NCBI RefSeq assembly: GCF_048128805.1
Contig: NC_136017.1
Coordinates: forward strand, 18,588,307-18,652,306
Reading direction: 5' to 3'
Source of the DNA: Centroberyx gerrardi
Lineage: Eukaryota > Chordata > Actinopteri > Beryciformes > Berycidae
Length of the DNA stretch: 64,000 nucleotides
Shown: piece after piece, positions 19,663-31,043 of the stretch
Position numbering within the stretch: position 1 is the first letter of the stretch
Layout: each line of letters opens with the position of its first letter
The notes under the pieces: model-generated
What the model was told of the DNA's origin: nothing
Seen by the model: only the letters and a program-made list of their open reading frames with translations
Database searches by the model: none
Position numbers and translations under genes: made by a program

Positions 19663-22630
19663 CAGGGGTGGGCAACATTTTTTTCCAGAGGGCCATACTG
19701 ACTTAGATAAAGTAAGCGAAGGGCCACACATTAGACAGTTGAATTGAAACATGAAACACATAGTACTGAATTATGTTAAACTACATGAATTTGGTAGACA
19801 TGACAGATTGCTTTACAATAGGCTATTTGCCAGGCCAGAAGGCCTGGGTCCTTGTTTCAAAAAACAAGAACTTTCTGTTAGAAAATGTTGACTTTTTTTT
19901 TTACAGCTGTATGTGTCAATCTGGTGTACTCTGAGGTTACAATGAAAAGATTTACTTACACAAAACAATCCACTTAAATGCAGTATCAACTTTTAAATGA
20001 GCCTACATCTTGCCAATTGTCTGATATGCACCACTGCATAGGTCACTGATGAAACACATTGCATTATGTTATAAATATGGACTGTTTTACAATTATCAAA
20101 ATTTTATATTTACCATTAGAGTACATTCCTGCATCAATGAATGAAGAAAATATTAATATTCACAGACACTAATTATGAACAAATACATGGTCATATTCAT
20201 GAATATATACATTAATTAACTTTACTCAAATCACTTTCTGTTCTGTTATTACTTGTGTAACTGTGTGAGACTGTTTTTACTTGTGTAGCTAACTCAAACT
20301 TTAATACCATTGCAGTACAGACCTGCATCACTGAATGAAGAAAAGATTAGGCTAATATTTACTATTTATGAACAAACACATTGTCTTATACATGAATACA
20401 TTAATTCATTTTCTGTTCTGTTTTACTTGTGTAACTGTAACTAACCTATGAGAATGAATTATAACTGTGAGATATTTATGAATGACACTGTGTGTCATGA
20501 AAAGCATTGCCTACCCATGTAATTTAGCCTAATGGGAACAATTGAGACGGTCACCTCTCTTTGCAAGTCTGGCGTCATGTCTGACGTTGAAATACGCAGC
20601 ACAGAGGACATATATTTATCCGTCAGCCATGATCTGTAACGTGACTTGTTGTAGTTCAACACAGAAAAAGTTTGTTTTCACACATTAAGTGGAGCCAAAC
20701 AAAACAAGCATCCTCTGTGTGTGCCTGCGCAGGTTCGGAAACTGTGTTTCCTTCAGTGAGCCGTAGAAGTTGTCCAGTGTGGATGTAGTGAACTTTTGTT
20801 TGAGAGCAGGGTCGCACTGGATGTCAATCAGTTCTAGTTGCACATCCGGGGGCGCTTTCTCGCTGTCGAATGAAAGGGGAGAGGACACCAGCTCCAGTTC
20901 TCATTCAACCTTAGCAAAGTCGGAGAAACGTCGGTTGAACTCGGTGTGGAGGTCTGTGAGAGTAGTGGTGTATCTGTCGGTGTGGCAGGGTGGCACATCC
21001 AGGGTGGCCAGTGTTGGGAAATGTGTGAAGCACTTGTTGGTCATTTGTCGGGAAAACAGGGTCAGCTTGGCTTTGAACGCTCACACGTATGAATACAGCT
21101 CGTGCACGAACACATTCTTCCCCTGCAACTTCAGATTGAGGTCGTTCAGATGGCCCATTACATCCACCCCGAATGCCAAGTCACACACCCAATCCGGGTC
21201 TTGCAACTCTGCAAACTCGTCAGCTTTACCGACAGTCACCAGAAACGTCCCTCTCTCTCCTCTCAACTCCCACACACGGCGAAACACCTTCCCCAGGCTC
21301 AGCCAGCGAACATTCGAGTGGTACAGCACGTCTGTGTGTTCTGTCTCACTTTCCTCCAGTAGCTGGATGAACTGGTGATGGTTAAGCCCTCGGGCCCGGA
21401 TAAAGTTCACGATTTTCACCACCATTTTAGCGACATGATCAAGTTGAGGCACAGATTTACACAGGGATTCCTGGTGAATGATGCAGTGTAGGAAGATCAA
21501 ATCTGAGTTGGGGTTGTCCTCTCTTACCCGGTCCTGTATCGTCCGCAGGAGCCCGACATTCTTCCCGGTGAGGTTCGGAGATCCATCAGTGGTCACGTTC
21601 AGCAATTTAGTCCATGGCAGGTTCAGTCTCACCAAACATCCTGACACCCTGTCGTAGAGGTCCGATCCCCTTGTTGTCCCCCTCATCGACTCCATGGCAA
21701 GAAATTCCTCCACTATTTCAAACCTGTCACTGATCCCTCGAATGAAAACAAGTAGCTGGGCGGTATCTTTGATATCCCTGCTCTCATCCAGCGCGATGGA
21801 AAAATATGTGAAGTCAGCTGCCCTTTATGACAATTCAGCAGACAGCTCTTTATCAATTACTTCCACACGCCGGGTGACTGTGCGACGAGACAGACTGACG
21901 TTTTCGAACTGAGCTTTGTTGTCAGGGCACAGTATGCTAGCCGCCTCTACCATACAGTCTTTCAAAAATTCACCATCAGAGAAAGGCTTGCTCTGTTTCG
22001 CAAGCTTGTGTGACAGCATGTAGCTAACTTTCGTTGCCGATTCTTGGATGGTTGACTGCTTTGTAAAAATATTCTGCCTGGCAATTAAGTTGGAAGACAA
22101 TTTCAGGGCTTTTTCTTCTCTTTCCCGCAATGACAAGTTTGTGGCATAGTTAGCATGCTTGGTCGAAAAATGTCTCTTGATGTTGTATTCCTTGAACACC
22201 GCGATACTCTCTTGGCATATCAAACATACTGCCTTTGAACCGACACTTGTGACGAAATATTTAGATGTCCACTCTTGGTTAAAAACGCAACATTCAGAGT
22301 CAACTTTTCTCTTTTTTGAAGCATTCATCCTAACTCTGATTCTGTCACCACAACCGCTAACGTTACTAACCTGTCACTTGAGGTGAGCAAGAGTCAACTT
22401 GAGGCCTTTAGTGTTAGTCCAATCTAAATGTAGACAGCGCCCTCTGTTGGAATCGAGTTAAATAGCAGTACAGACTCATTGTAGTCATTCGCCTCGAGAT
22501 TTATTAACATAATGCTGCCTTTTATTGATTTTTTGGGGGTCGTTTTGTTTTCCTTTGAGGACGTTGCGGGCCGGATTGAGATGGTCCGCGGGCCGGTTCC
22601 GGCCCTGGGGCCGTATTTTGCCCAAGTCTG
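19663..22630 (-). mobile_element. Complete hAT DNA transposon (Charlie-like) with 8-bp target duplication
   Basis: The left terminus CAGGGGTGGGCAACATTTTT (19663) and the right terminus, read inward CAGACTTGGGCAAAATACGG (ending 22630), form imperfect terminal inverted repeats of the CAG...TGGGCAA hAT type. The element is flanked by perfect copies of GTCTAGTC at 19655-19662 and 22631-22638, the 8-bp duplication expected of hAT. It carries one transposase gene on the minus strand. Total length is 2968 bp. The region 19690-20490 between the left end and the transposase stop is AT-rich and noncoding. Confidence 0.95.
20495..22328 (-). pseudogene. hAT transposase (GTF2IRD2/ZBED-like), four in-frame stops and a late frameshift
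   Basis: The start MNASKKRKVD at 22328 follows the usual layout. Near residues 35-60 there is a BED-type zinc finger (CLICQESIAVFKEYNIKRHF with a later H). The catalytic region follows: SIALDESRDI, then NVTTDGSPNLTGKNVGL. The C-terminal dimerisation motif is FPNLRRHTQRMLVLFGST. All these are in one frame, interrupted by stops at 21825-21827, 21081-21083, 20901-20903 and 20685-20687. After the last stop the frame shifts and the final about 60 codons (NYNKSRYRSWLTDKYMSSVL) run to a TGA at 20495. Intact length would be about 610 residues, normal for the family. The low number of lesions points to a fairly recent loss of function. Confidence 0.92.
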
Positions 22631-22638
22631 GTCTAGTC

Positions 22639-22795
22639 CATATTTTATCATGTCCTGTGTCATCCCTCTGTGCTGTCATTAATTTTGAGTTGTTAATGCA
22701 ACATGTTTCATTCTGTGTATTCTTGTGCTGTCTTTCCTTGTGAATTAATATATGTATATGTCCGGCATGCAATAAAAACGAAAAAAATTATATCA
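22639..22795 (+). other. Continuation of the sequence interrupted by the hAT insertion, with AATAAA and A-rich end
   Basis: Begins directly at the second copy of the target duplication and ends with AATAAAAACGAAAAAAATT at about 22771-22790, which looks like a retroposon 3' end. Confidence 0.4.
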
Positions 22796-24319
22796 GTATA
22801 GATTAGGCTACATACAATTTTTAGCCTTAAAGAACCCATTAGGACCAAGATAGTTGCTGTTCCATTACATTGCACACTACACTCATACATAGCATGTGTA
22901 TCACATACACCACATTAGGCTATAACAGATACATTGCATATCACTCAAAAAAAAAAAAATCATCATCAATGTAAAGTTCCTATAAAGCCTCATCTAAGTG
23001 CATTCTAACTCTAATAACAAGTAGGACGTGCCACATATTATGCAGTTCCCAACATACAATTACCAATGGTACATATTATACAGTTCCCAACAATACAGTT
23101 AGCCTACCATTGTGACCAATTATCAACTCCTGTTATTTAGGCCTATTGTTCAGGCAGGGTGTTTATTACTTGAATTACATGTAGTGAAACTCCCTAGCAC
23201 TGGTTAATGGTAGGGCACAGAAGCTTTTAAAAAAAATACGTTTTTATTTTTATTATTGTTATTAATTATTGTTTTTCAAAGAAAATCCACTTGCTGAATT
23301 ACTGTTGAATTGTAAGTTGAATTGAAAGTCAATTAACTCAAATCCTGCTTTTCACACCCATGATCATTTTATATTGATTTTAACCTTTATTTATTCAGTT
23401 TAGTCCCGCTGACATCAACATTCTCTATCACATGGTAGACCTGACAGCAGCACACTTAGTTACAGACCAAATACTAAGGAAAATATTTCATCATAAGTAC
23501 TAGATAATCTTTGGAAATGTGAGAACAAAAGAGAGAGGAGGCAGACAGATGGATAGAGAAGAGCGTAAATAGTTCCAGAACCCTATAGCCTACAATTAAT
23601 TTAATCAAAGCAATGATGATTTCCAATAAATACATTTTCTATAGTCATAAAAACAGCTTATAGTTGTTCATTAAGTTACCAGTTCCTCTAATATCAGCCT
23701 TGCCTTGCATTTCCTGTAGACAGTCCCTGTTTCCACAATCAGAATTTGTTGTAACACTTGCTTTGTTCCAAACCAGCATGTCTTCAATCACTTAATCTGC
23801 AACTAATTAGTAATTACTGCACCGGCACACTGGGGAAGTTTATGACATGTATGCAGCACTGATTTTCGATCCCCAATTAAAGGTTGTGGTGCTTATGGTA
23901 CTCATGAATCACAATTAAACATGCTGTGCTGCTCCAATGGTGCTCATGTGAGCATATTTGAAGAGAACGGGTTTCTAGGTTGAGGAAAACTGGTAGTGGT
24001 GTAGCCAAAATTCACCACCGCTGGGCTGGTGGTTTGTGTCTATTTTCCACCTGGCGTCCTGATTATTTAACTAACTTTATTGTCATTTTTATTTCAGTCA
24101 AATTTTTAACAAAGTATAGCTCTATCATGACCATGGTGGGACAAGACTGTATAGATTATTAAACAAGTCAACATAAAAGTAAATTTTCTCTCTAATGCAA
24201 CATGAGAGATTGAAGACCTGGCCCCTCTCTTATCAGCATTAAAACTGACTGCAATCAAAACAATTTCAAAGTAACTAATAATTTAGAATTCAATCCTACA
24301 AGCCGACACACCTATAAGA
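22796..24319. other. Intergenic, no gene seen
   Basis: AT-rich. A 12-13 nt A-run occurs near 22950. No exons, RNA genes or transposon termini recognised. Confidence 0.45.
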
Positions 24320-24341
24320 CACACACACACACACACACATT
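24320..24341. repeat. Short (CA)n run
   Basis: About ten CA units. Confidence 0.9.
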
Positions 24342-24376
24342 CACAACCCTGACATGCCCTCTGCCAACATGATCTC

Positions 24377-25515
24377 ACACAAATACGTGAAATGAACACG
24401 AACTCTAAAATGGCGATTTACGCGCTGTGGACACGTATTATGGGAAAATAAAGTTTCTCCACCACGAACTGAATTCCCTCGCAACGAATTGAAATAAGTT
24501 GCTCCACCATGACTTTAAATACGTTCCTCCGCCACAAATTGAATTACGTCCCAAAGGGACGACATAACCAAAACGACTTTGGTTAAATTTAGGTAAGTAA
24601 AACAAGTTTGGTTATGGTTTGGGTTAAGGTTATGGTTATGGTTAGGCAACTAAAACAACTTGGTTAAGGTTAGGGAAATGGTTTGGTCATGGTTAAAGCT
24701 ACACTAAGCGATTTTCCAACCACTGGGGGTGACAGAAACCGCAACACATTTTGTAAACACACATCAAAACTACTGGGTGACGGAAGCCCTTAAGGACAAA
24801 CCGTGCATAAAGGCTAATGGCTAAAATAAACGTACATACAGAGAAATGTCGCCAGTTACCAGTCTCGCTTTGCCAGATTTTTCTCCCACTGAAGGTTACA
24901 TGTCCCACAATGACAAGTGAAGAGGTAGGTAGCAAGTTTACTAGTTGAACAAGTTTACTCGCTTGCTTCATCAATTACACCATTACCAGACTTTTTTTCA
25001 GGGATGGGAGGGGGAGAGCGCCGCTTTCAAACAGCGAGGGAGGAGACGAGCTAGTTTTAAAAAAAGGAAAAGGTACAACTCAAGCCGAACCTGACAACAA
25101 GCTTTAGAAAAGAGGTGAAAAACACAACATAGCTGGCGCGTGTGTGGCTATTTGTTTACATCATAACGTCTCAGGGAAATGTCCACATAGCACACGTTAG
25201 TTTCAGGATTGGTTATAGGGTCTGAAATCACTTACTGCAGGTTTAAATAAGAAAAGCATTCGTAAAAAATGAAAGTGTGACTTACGGTTGAAATGTCCTT
25301 TGTAAACGCAAAGGCAAACGTATACGCTCATACACCACCTCCGACCACGATACCCTTACTGGCCACCATGCTACTTCAATGTCACACTACTTCCTGTTTA
25401 TAGTCATGTGTCCTTCACGTAATCGTTTCGTGCAGGGAAAACGTAAATTTAACACTTTACGTTCCACCAACACGTAATTTGCTGTTAACAAGTCGTGTTC
25501 ATTTCATGTTTTTGC
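24377..25515. mobile_element. Inverted-repeat element D, host of a nested insertion
   Basis: The ends are inverted: ACGTGAAATGAACACGAACT at 24384 onward, and near 25492-25510 a reverse-complement match (GTCGTGTTCATTTCATGT). The body holds degenerate GGTTAAGGTTAGGG-like stretches (24600-24690) and several ACGTAA/TTACGT motifs. It is split by copy B of the TTAA repeat family at 24693-25246. No coding sequence, and the exact outer boundaries are uncertain. Confidence 0.6.
24693..25246 (-). mobile_element. TTAA-flanked repeat family, copy B
   Basis: Termini TTAAAGCTACACTAAGCGAT (24693) and, read inward from the other end, TTAAACCTGCAGTAAGTGAT form imperfect inverted repeats, each bordered by TTAA. 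A TTAA target duplication is typical of piggyBac and Kolobok superfamilies, so this is probably a non-autonomous member of one of them. The body matches copies A and C and lies in reverse orientation to them. It is inserted inside element D. Confidence 0.82.
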
Positions 25516-25686
25516 CTGCTGTCTCTTGGGTCTGAAAGAGTGCTAAGCATGCTGGGTAAGAAGAGCCACCTGATGGCTACCCAAAGGACAGGCCCAAAAA
25601 GGAAAGAAAGCAGGGGTGAAGGGGCTGATGGGATTTTCAGGTTGATGTTTTTCCTGTCTGTTTTTCTCGATAATCTTCCATGACAT

Positions 25687-26280
25687 TAAACCTGCAATAA
25701 GCGATTTCAGACCCTATAACCAATCCTGAAACTAACGTGTGCTATGTGGAGATTTCCTTGAGACGTAATGATATTAAAAAAATGGCCACACACACGGGCC
25801 AGCTGTGTTGCTGTTTTCACCACTTTTCTAAAGCTTGTTGTAAAAACACGGCCCAACACAAAGCTCCTCCCGACCCATTCAGTAGGATTTCATTTTTTTT
25901 AAAACTAGCTTGTCTCCTCCCTCGCTGTTTAAAAGCAGCGCTCTCCCCCTCCCATCCCTGAAGAAAATGCTCTTAATGGCGGAATCGATGAAGCGAGCGA
26001 GTAACCTTGTTCAACTAGTAAATTTACTACCTACCTCTTCACTTGTCATTGTGAGACATGTAACCTTCAGCGGGAGAATAATCTGGCAAAGCGAGACTGG
26101 TAACCGGTGAGACTTCTCCGTAGGTACATTTAGCTTAGCTATTAGCCTTTATGGCTTTCGTGAGGTTTGTCCTTTGGGGCCTCCGTAGTCCAGCAGCTTT
26201 GATGTGGTTTATTTACAAATGTGTTGTGGTTTCTGTCACCCTCTAGTGGTCGGAAAATCACTTTGTGAGTGCAGCTTTAA
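25687..26280 (+). mobile_element. TTAA-flanked repeat family, copy C
   Basis: Starts TTAAACCTGCAATAAGCGAT and ends AAAATCACTTTGTGAGTGCAGCTTTAA, whose reverse complement matches the start. It shares the body with copy B in the opposite orientation, so B and C make a large inverted pair with about 440 bp between them. A short open frame (25910-26110) is shared with copy B, but this follows from sequence identity. Confidence 0.85.
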
Positions 26281-27117
26281 ATATTGCCTAATAGAACACA
26301 ATGCACATAGTTGCGTTAGTTGTCAAGTACCTGTTGTGCCAATGATTTTGACCGTTTGTAGTTAACTTTTTCTTGCTGGCAAATGAGGAAATGAGGTGAC
26401 TGGGGTGCATTGAGGGTGCATCAGGGTGAGACACGCTGTTTTCTCAACGCTGTTTTCTTGCTACGCTTTTGTTCTTTTCACGCTAACATGCCACCGAAAG
26501 GTAGAGGTGATGAGGACTATATCTCTCTAACTCAAGTCCGTGAGCTTATGGACCAACAGAAAGTGTTTTATAAAGAACTGCTGGATCAACAAGAGCACAG
26601 CTATAAGAGCTTTTTAGCGATAATGACTGAGGCAAACAATAAGAGACTTGACGAATTCACTAAAGAAATAAGTGGATTACGTGAGAGCCTCCACTACACT
26701 CAAAAAGACGTAGATGAACTGTTTGCTAAGGAAAGGAAATCTTCCTCAGCGTTTTCGGAATTGGAATCCGGTGTTTCAATTATAAGTCAAAACATCCGCT
26801 CATTCCTGGGGAAGTTAGACTACTTGGAGGGTCAGTCACGACGAAACAACATTGTGATTGATGGTATCCAAGAGTCTGGTAACGAGAGCTGGGCCGAATC
26901 CGAGACAAAGGTTCGGAAACTCCTCTCTGACAAACTGCAAATCTCAGGGATTGAGCTGGAACGTACTCATCGGACTGGATGACCTTCCGCACTGGGAGAC
27001 AGGAGACCCAGGCCGATCGTCGCTAAGTTCCTTAGATTCAAGGATAAAATCACTGTCATGGAGAAGGCCAAGAAACTAAAAGGATCGAATGTGTTTATCA
27101 ACGAGGATTATCCGGAT

Positions 27118-27617
27118 TAGGGCTGCCCCCGACCAAAGATTTTCCTAGTCGGCTAGTAGTCGTTAGTTCAAGCCATTAGTCGACTAGTCGTCGCACGTTT
27201 ATGATATTAATTTAATTATTTAAATTTTTTTTTTTTTTTAAAAACACACCCAAGTCGCAGCTACTCGCGGTCAGAAACACCGGTGAAATACACTCTGGTT
27301 CACGGGAAAAAACACACCCAAGTCACGCCTTCTAGCGGTCAGAAACACCGGTGAAATACACTGTGGTTCACCCAAAAAAAACACACAATAGGCGTAGGCT
27401 GTTAGTCGCTTGCTTTGAGCCCCGCTGCTGCACAGAGCGCTGTTCGCTTGTTTATTCAAAGTTTATTAATATTGAACGTGTCATGTGTCCAAATTGCACC
27501 AAATGCGACACTGCACGTCCTTGGGTCCCCAGCAATACACCCGCCAAGTGCAACCCTGGTCTAATAACTTTTTAACGACAAGGCGCAGCTCCCGAATGGA
27601 GTTTGAGGGTTTGTTTT

Positions 27618-27648
<31 letters not shown>

Positions 27649-27739
27649 TTTCCCTGCGACTAACTGACCAATGAAAACTTGGTCGACCAAGACTCTTCTC
27701 ATCGACTAACGTTTGGTCGACTATTAGGGGGCAGCCCTA
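27118..27739. mobile_element. hAT-type MITE inserted in L2 ORF1
   Basis: Termini TAGGGCTGCCCCC and GGGGGCAGCCCTA are inverted repeats that extend into related GTCGAC-rich subterminal sequence. The flanks ATCCGGAT (27110-27117) and ATCCAGAT (27740-27747) are an 8-bp target duplication with one difference. The interior has two direct copies of a segment with CACACCCAAGTC...GGTCAGAAACACCGGTGAAA (about 27244-27295 and 27312-27360) and a T14-G22 homopolymer block at 27614-27649. No transposase. Confidence 0.93.
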
Positions 27740-27813
27740 ATCCAGATGCTGTTCGCCAAAAACGAAAAGAGCTCATACCAGCGTTGAAAGCTGCGCGAGA
27801 GCAAGGAGACATT

Positions 27814-27908
27814 GCATTCCTGCATGATATGCAGGAATGCATATATCGTATGCATGATACGATATATGCATGATAAACGTTTATCATACGTTTATCGTAT
27901 GATAAACG
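27814..27908. repeat. Chain of four perfect palindromes
   Basis: Four back-to-back, partly overlapping perfect inverted repeats: 27814-27840 (12-bp arms, 3-nt loop); 27839-27869 (13-bp arms, 5-nt loop); 27870-27887 (18-bp loopless palindrome ATGATAAACGTTTATCAT); 27878-27908 (13-bp arms, 5-nt loop). All lie within the L2 ORF1 tail. Removing 27829-27903 would restore an uninterrupted ORF1 frame, so the chain looks like a local gain. Confidence 0.96.
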
Positions 27909-28045
27909 AATTGTCCACCCTGCCTCCCAAAGACCAAGAAATGACAGTGACATGCCCACGGATCGGGTCAACAATTCCTAGAGGTACTCATGCAGCCATG
28001 GAATATCTAGTAGCCTCTTACACCCAGAGGTGTCATTAACTGAAC

Positions 28046-29332
28046 ATGTCTATCAACAACCTACCTAAAGGTTTAGTCTTTGCACATATTAATATCTGTA
28101 GCCTTAGGAACAAAACGCAGGAACTTGCTTTCTTTATGCAGTCAAACAATGTAGATATCCTTGCTGTTTCAGAGACTCATTTGGACTGTTCTTTTGAAAA
28201 TTCAGAGGTGGCCATTGATGGCTTTTCCATATACAGAAAAGACAGAAATAGGTTTGGTGGTGGGGTTGCAATCTTCATACATGACCATTTTCCTGTAAAA
28301 CAACGGAATGATCATATTGTAAATGACATTGAGGCAATGTGGCTTCAGGTGCAACTGCCACACTTAAAACCTATACTGGTTGGCTGTTATTATAGGGCCT
28401 CCAGCTCTGACATACAGTACTTAAATGGTTTGTGTGAAATGTTGGACAGGGCTACGGAGGAAAACAGAGAAATGTATTTACTAGGGGACTTAAATATTGA
28501 CTGGTTGTCTGAAAATTGTTCTCTGAAGAATAAACTTAGATCTATAACTAATACCTGTGGATTATCTCAATTAATGTTTCAACCAACAAGAATCTCTGTT
28601 AATTACACTGGGGTCAAATCCTCAACATGCATTAATCACATTTACACTAATACTCCAGATATGTGCTCCAGACCTGTGTCTGTCCCAGTGGGTTTCAGTG
28701 ACCATAATCTTGTGGCTGTCTCAAGGAGAACTAAACTGCCTAAGGCTAGTGCCAAAATTGTCCTTACAAGATCCTATAGGGGATTTAAGGAAGAGGTTTT
28801 TCTTGATGACCTTGGTCATACTCAATGGGCTGATGTGTGTGCTGTTGAAGATGCTGAGCATGCTTTGAATATATTTATGGTGTATTTTATGAAAATTGTT
28901 AACAGACATGCCCCTTTAAAGAAATTCACAGTTAAAGCTAAAAGTGCCCCATGGATTGACAACTCATTGAAGAGTTTAATGTTTCAGAGAGATGAGGCCA
29001 AGAAGGTTGCTGTTCTTTCTGGTTCCCCTGACGATAGAAAGTATTACTGCAAGCTAAGAAACCAGGTGATAAAGATGAATAGAGTAAATAAGAGAACTTA
29101 TTATCAACAGAGAATTTCTGATTTTGGTCACGATAGTAAAAAACTATGGAATGTATTGAATGAAATCATGGGTAAAAAGACTGTCCGTACTTCTTTTGTT
29201 GAATCTGATGGTGTCTATCTGACTAAGCCTCTTCACATTGCAAATTATTTCAATGACTATTTCTTAACAAGGTTGCCAAGCTCAGACAGAATATGGACAC
29301 TACTGTTAATTCTAACTCTGAGGTGCGTGTAA
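28046..29332 (+). pseudogene. L2 LINE ORF2, endonuclease domain and linker
   Basis: Starts MSINNLPKGLVFAHINICSL. An apurinic/apyrimidinic-like endonuclease domain spans about residues 10-230: HINICSLRNK (metal-site Asn), LAVSETHLD (catalytic Glu), RFGGGVAIF, LLGDLNIDW (Asp and Asn) and GFSDHN (final Asp-His). In an active element this nicks the target DNA. The open frame of 428 codons runs to 29332, but the true frame is lost near 29285, where the protein should enter the RT domain; the last about 15 residues are out of frame. The domain itself shows no stop. Confidence 0.92.
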
Positions 29333-30222
29333 AAAATTGCATTATGAATGGTAAAAATTGTGCTTTTGAATTCCACCAGGTCGATGTTGGGATGGTTGAA
29401 AGGTTATTGTGCTCTCTGCCTGATGATAAGTCCACTGGTACCGACCACCTTGATAGTAAACTGTTAAAAATATCAACCTTATATGTCTCAATACCAATCT
29501 GTCACATTTTTAATAGATGTCTGATCAGTGGTGTGTGTCCAAAATTATGGAAGGAGGGAAAGGTTATTCCTCTTTCCAAAGACACAAAATCAACTTTCAG
29601 TGGTCCCAACAGTAGGCCTATCAGCATTCTGCCTGTACTTAGCAAATTATTAGAAAAGACTGTGTTTGAGCAAATACAGGTTTATTTTTCCGCAAACGGT
29701 TTAACAACTATGTACCAACATGCATATAGGGCTGGTCATTCTTCCTGCACTGCAATGACACAAATGTCTGATAGCTGGCTTACAGCAATTGACAGGTCAA
29801 TGCTGGTGGGCACAGTAATGCTAGACTTCAGTGCCGCCTTTGATGTGATCGATCATGACCTTGTACTCAGTAAACTTATTTGTTATGGTTTTAAATCCTC
29901 AGCTATTCTGTGGTTAAGGAGCTATCTGTCCTCTAGGTCACAGAGAGTCTATTTTAATGGCACTCTATCGAGCAGTAGGGGGCTGGACTGCGGCGTCCCG
30001 CAGGGGAGTTGCCTAGGGCCCCTCCTATTTTCCATATTTACTAATGACATTCCATCTGCAATTGGACAGGCTAGCTTGACTTTGTATGCTGATGATTCTA
30101 CCCTTTATTATGCTGCACCCACATGTTCAGAGCTTAACCAGGTCCTGTCTAGTGAGCTTAACATCATACATAACTGGATAAAAACAAACTCGTGCTTAAC
30201 ATATCAAAAACAGCTTGCATAA
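29293..30222 (+). pseudogene. L2 LINE ORF2, reverse transcriptase core
   Basis: Continues ORF2 in another frame. Motifs in order: VGMVERLLCSLPDDKSTGTD, an SRPISILPVLSKLLEKTVFE block, GTVMLDFSAAFDVIDHDLVL (first catalytic Asp), LDCGVPQGSCLGPLLFSIFT and LTLYADDSTLY (YADD active site). It ends near 30200 at a frameshift, and the protein continues in the frame that opens at 30192. The catalytic residues are all present, so only the frame breaks inactivate it. Confidence 0.92.
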
Positions 30223-30925
30223 TATTTGGTTCTAAGTATAGACTAGCACATGATCCTAAACTGTATCTACAGATAGCGGGTCAACCTGTAGAACAAGTAA
30301 AGAAAGCTAAGCTTCTGGGACTCTGGCTTGACTGTTCACTGTCTTGGTCTGATCACATTGACAAAACAGTCTCTAAGATGGGCAGAGCAGTTGCCACTAC
30401 CAGAAAATGTGCACCATTTCTTCCACCCTCATTGTTGCACCAAATTGTTGGTTCTTTGGTTCTCTGTCACTTGGATTATTGCTCAGTGGTGTGGTCATCT
30501 GCTTCAAACGGTCTACTCAGAAAGTTACAAGTAGCACAAAACAAGGCAGCTAGACTTGTTCTGGGCTGCTCCTCTAGGTCTAACGTAGCAGATATGCATG
30601 CACGTCTTACATGGCTTAATGTGGAGAAAAGACTACCTGCCAGCTTACTTATACACTTTCATACAGTCATTCAAACTCAGACTCCTAAATTTCTTTTTAA
30701 CGATATAATTTATAGCTCAGATATTCATACCCATTCCACTAGAGGGGCCAGTAGGGGGCAGATGACTCTACCCCGACCAAAATCCAATTACTTGGAAAAA
30801 AAACTGTCATATACAGGGCTATCATGTCATGGAACTGTCTTCCAAGTCATATACGTTCTATCAAAGGAAAGGCATGTTTTAAAAAGAAACTCAGATCCCA
30901 CCTACACTTACATACACTATCCTGA
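30192..30925 (+). pseudogene. L2 LINE ORF2, C-terminal part
   Basis: The next frame begins LNISKTACIIFGSK (the conserved NxxKT after YADD) and runs through GLWLDCSLSWSDHIDKTVSK and LDYCSVVWSSASNGLLRKLQ to DMHARLTWLNVEKR. At about 30795-30803 a run of eight or nine A shifts the frame again. The remainder (IMSWNCLPSHIRSIKGKACF) continues in another frame to a TGA at about 30925. Confidence 0.88.
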
Positions 30926-31043
30926 TAATTCCCTACATTTTCTTGTCCTTAATATCAGCTCTTTATTTTTATTTTTATTTATTTTTTTGGTCTAATTCAA
31001 TGTCTTGAGCTGGCCAGATGTTAATTTTAAGGTCTATGTGTTG

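Larger units (their letters stand above)
26488..27981 (+). pseudogene. L2 LINE ORF1, interrupted
   Basis: The start is taken at MPPKGRGDEDYISLTQVREL (26488), preceded by the 5' UTR. A coiled-coil-rich N-terminal half (RELMDQQKVFYKELLDQQEH and following) leads to an RNA-binding-like half beginning near LEGQSRRNNIVIDGIQESG. ORF1 proteins of this type bind LINE RNA. Lesions: an in-frame TGA at 26980-26982 (probable CGA to TGA); a 622-bp hAT insertion after INEDYPD (27117), with the frame resuming AVRQKRKELIPALKAAREQG at 27748; and a 75-bp palindromic gain at 27829-27903 that adds a TGA at 27871-27873. Beyond that gain the frame would go on as DKRIVHPASQ to a TAG at 27979. Confidence 0.85.

Noticed and set aside
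20495..22328. Domesticated GTF2IRD2/ZBED-like host gene
   Set aside because: It lies inside intact hAT termini with a target duplication and has four stops, so it is a transposase relic, not a host gene.
24590..24695. Interstitial telomere repeat
   Set aside because: GGTTAAGGTTAGGG-like units are degenerate, mixed with GGTTATGG, and lie within repeat element D.
25910..26110. Peptide shared between copies B and C (QLVNLLPTSSLVIV)
   Set aside because: The similarity follows from DNA identity of the repeat copies; copy A breaks it and no protein family is recognised.
28046..29332. Host AP endonuclease-like gene
   Set aside because: Flanked by LINE ORF1 and RT in the same orientation with an L2 3' end; it is the endonuclease domain of ORF2.
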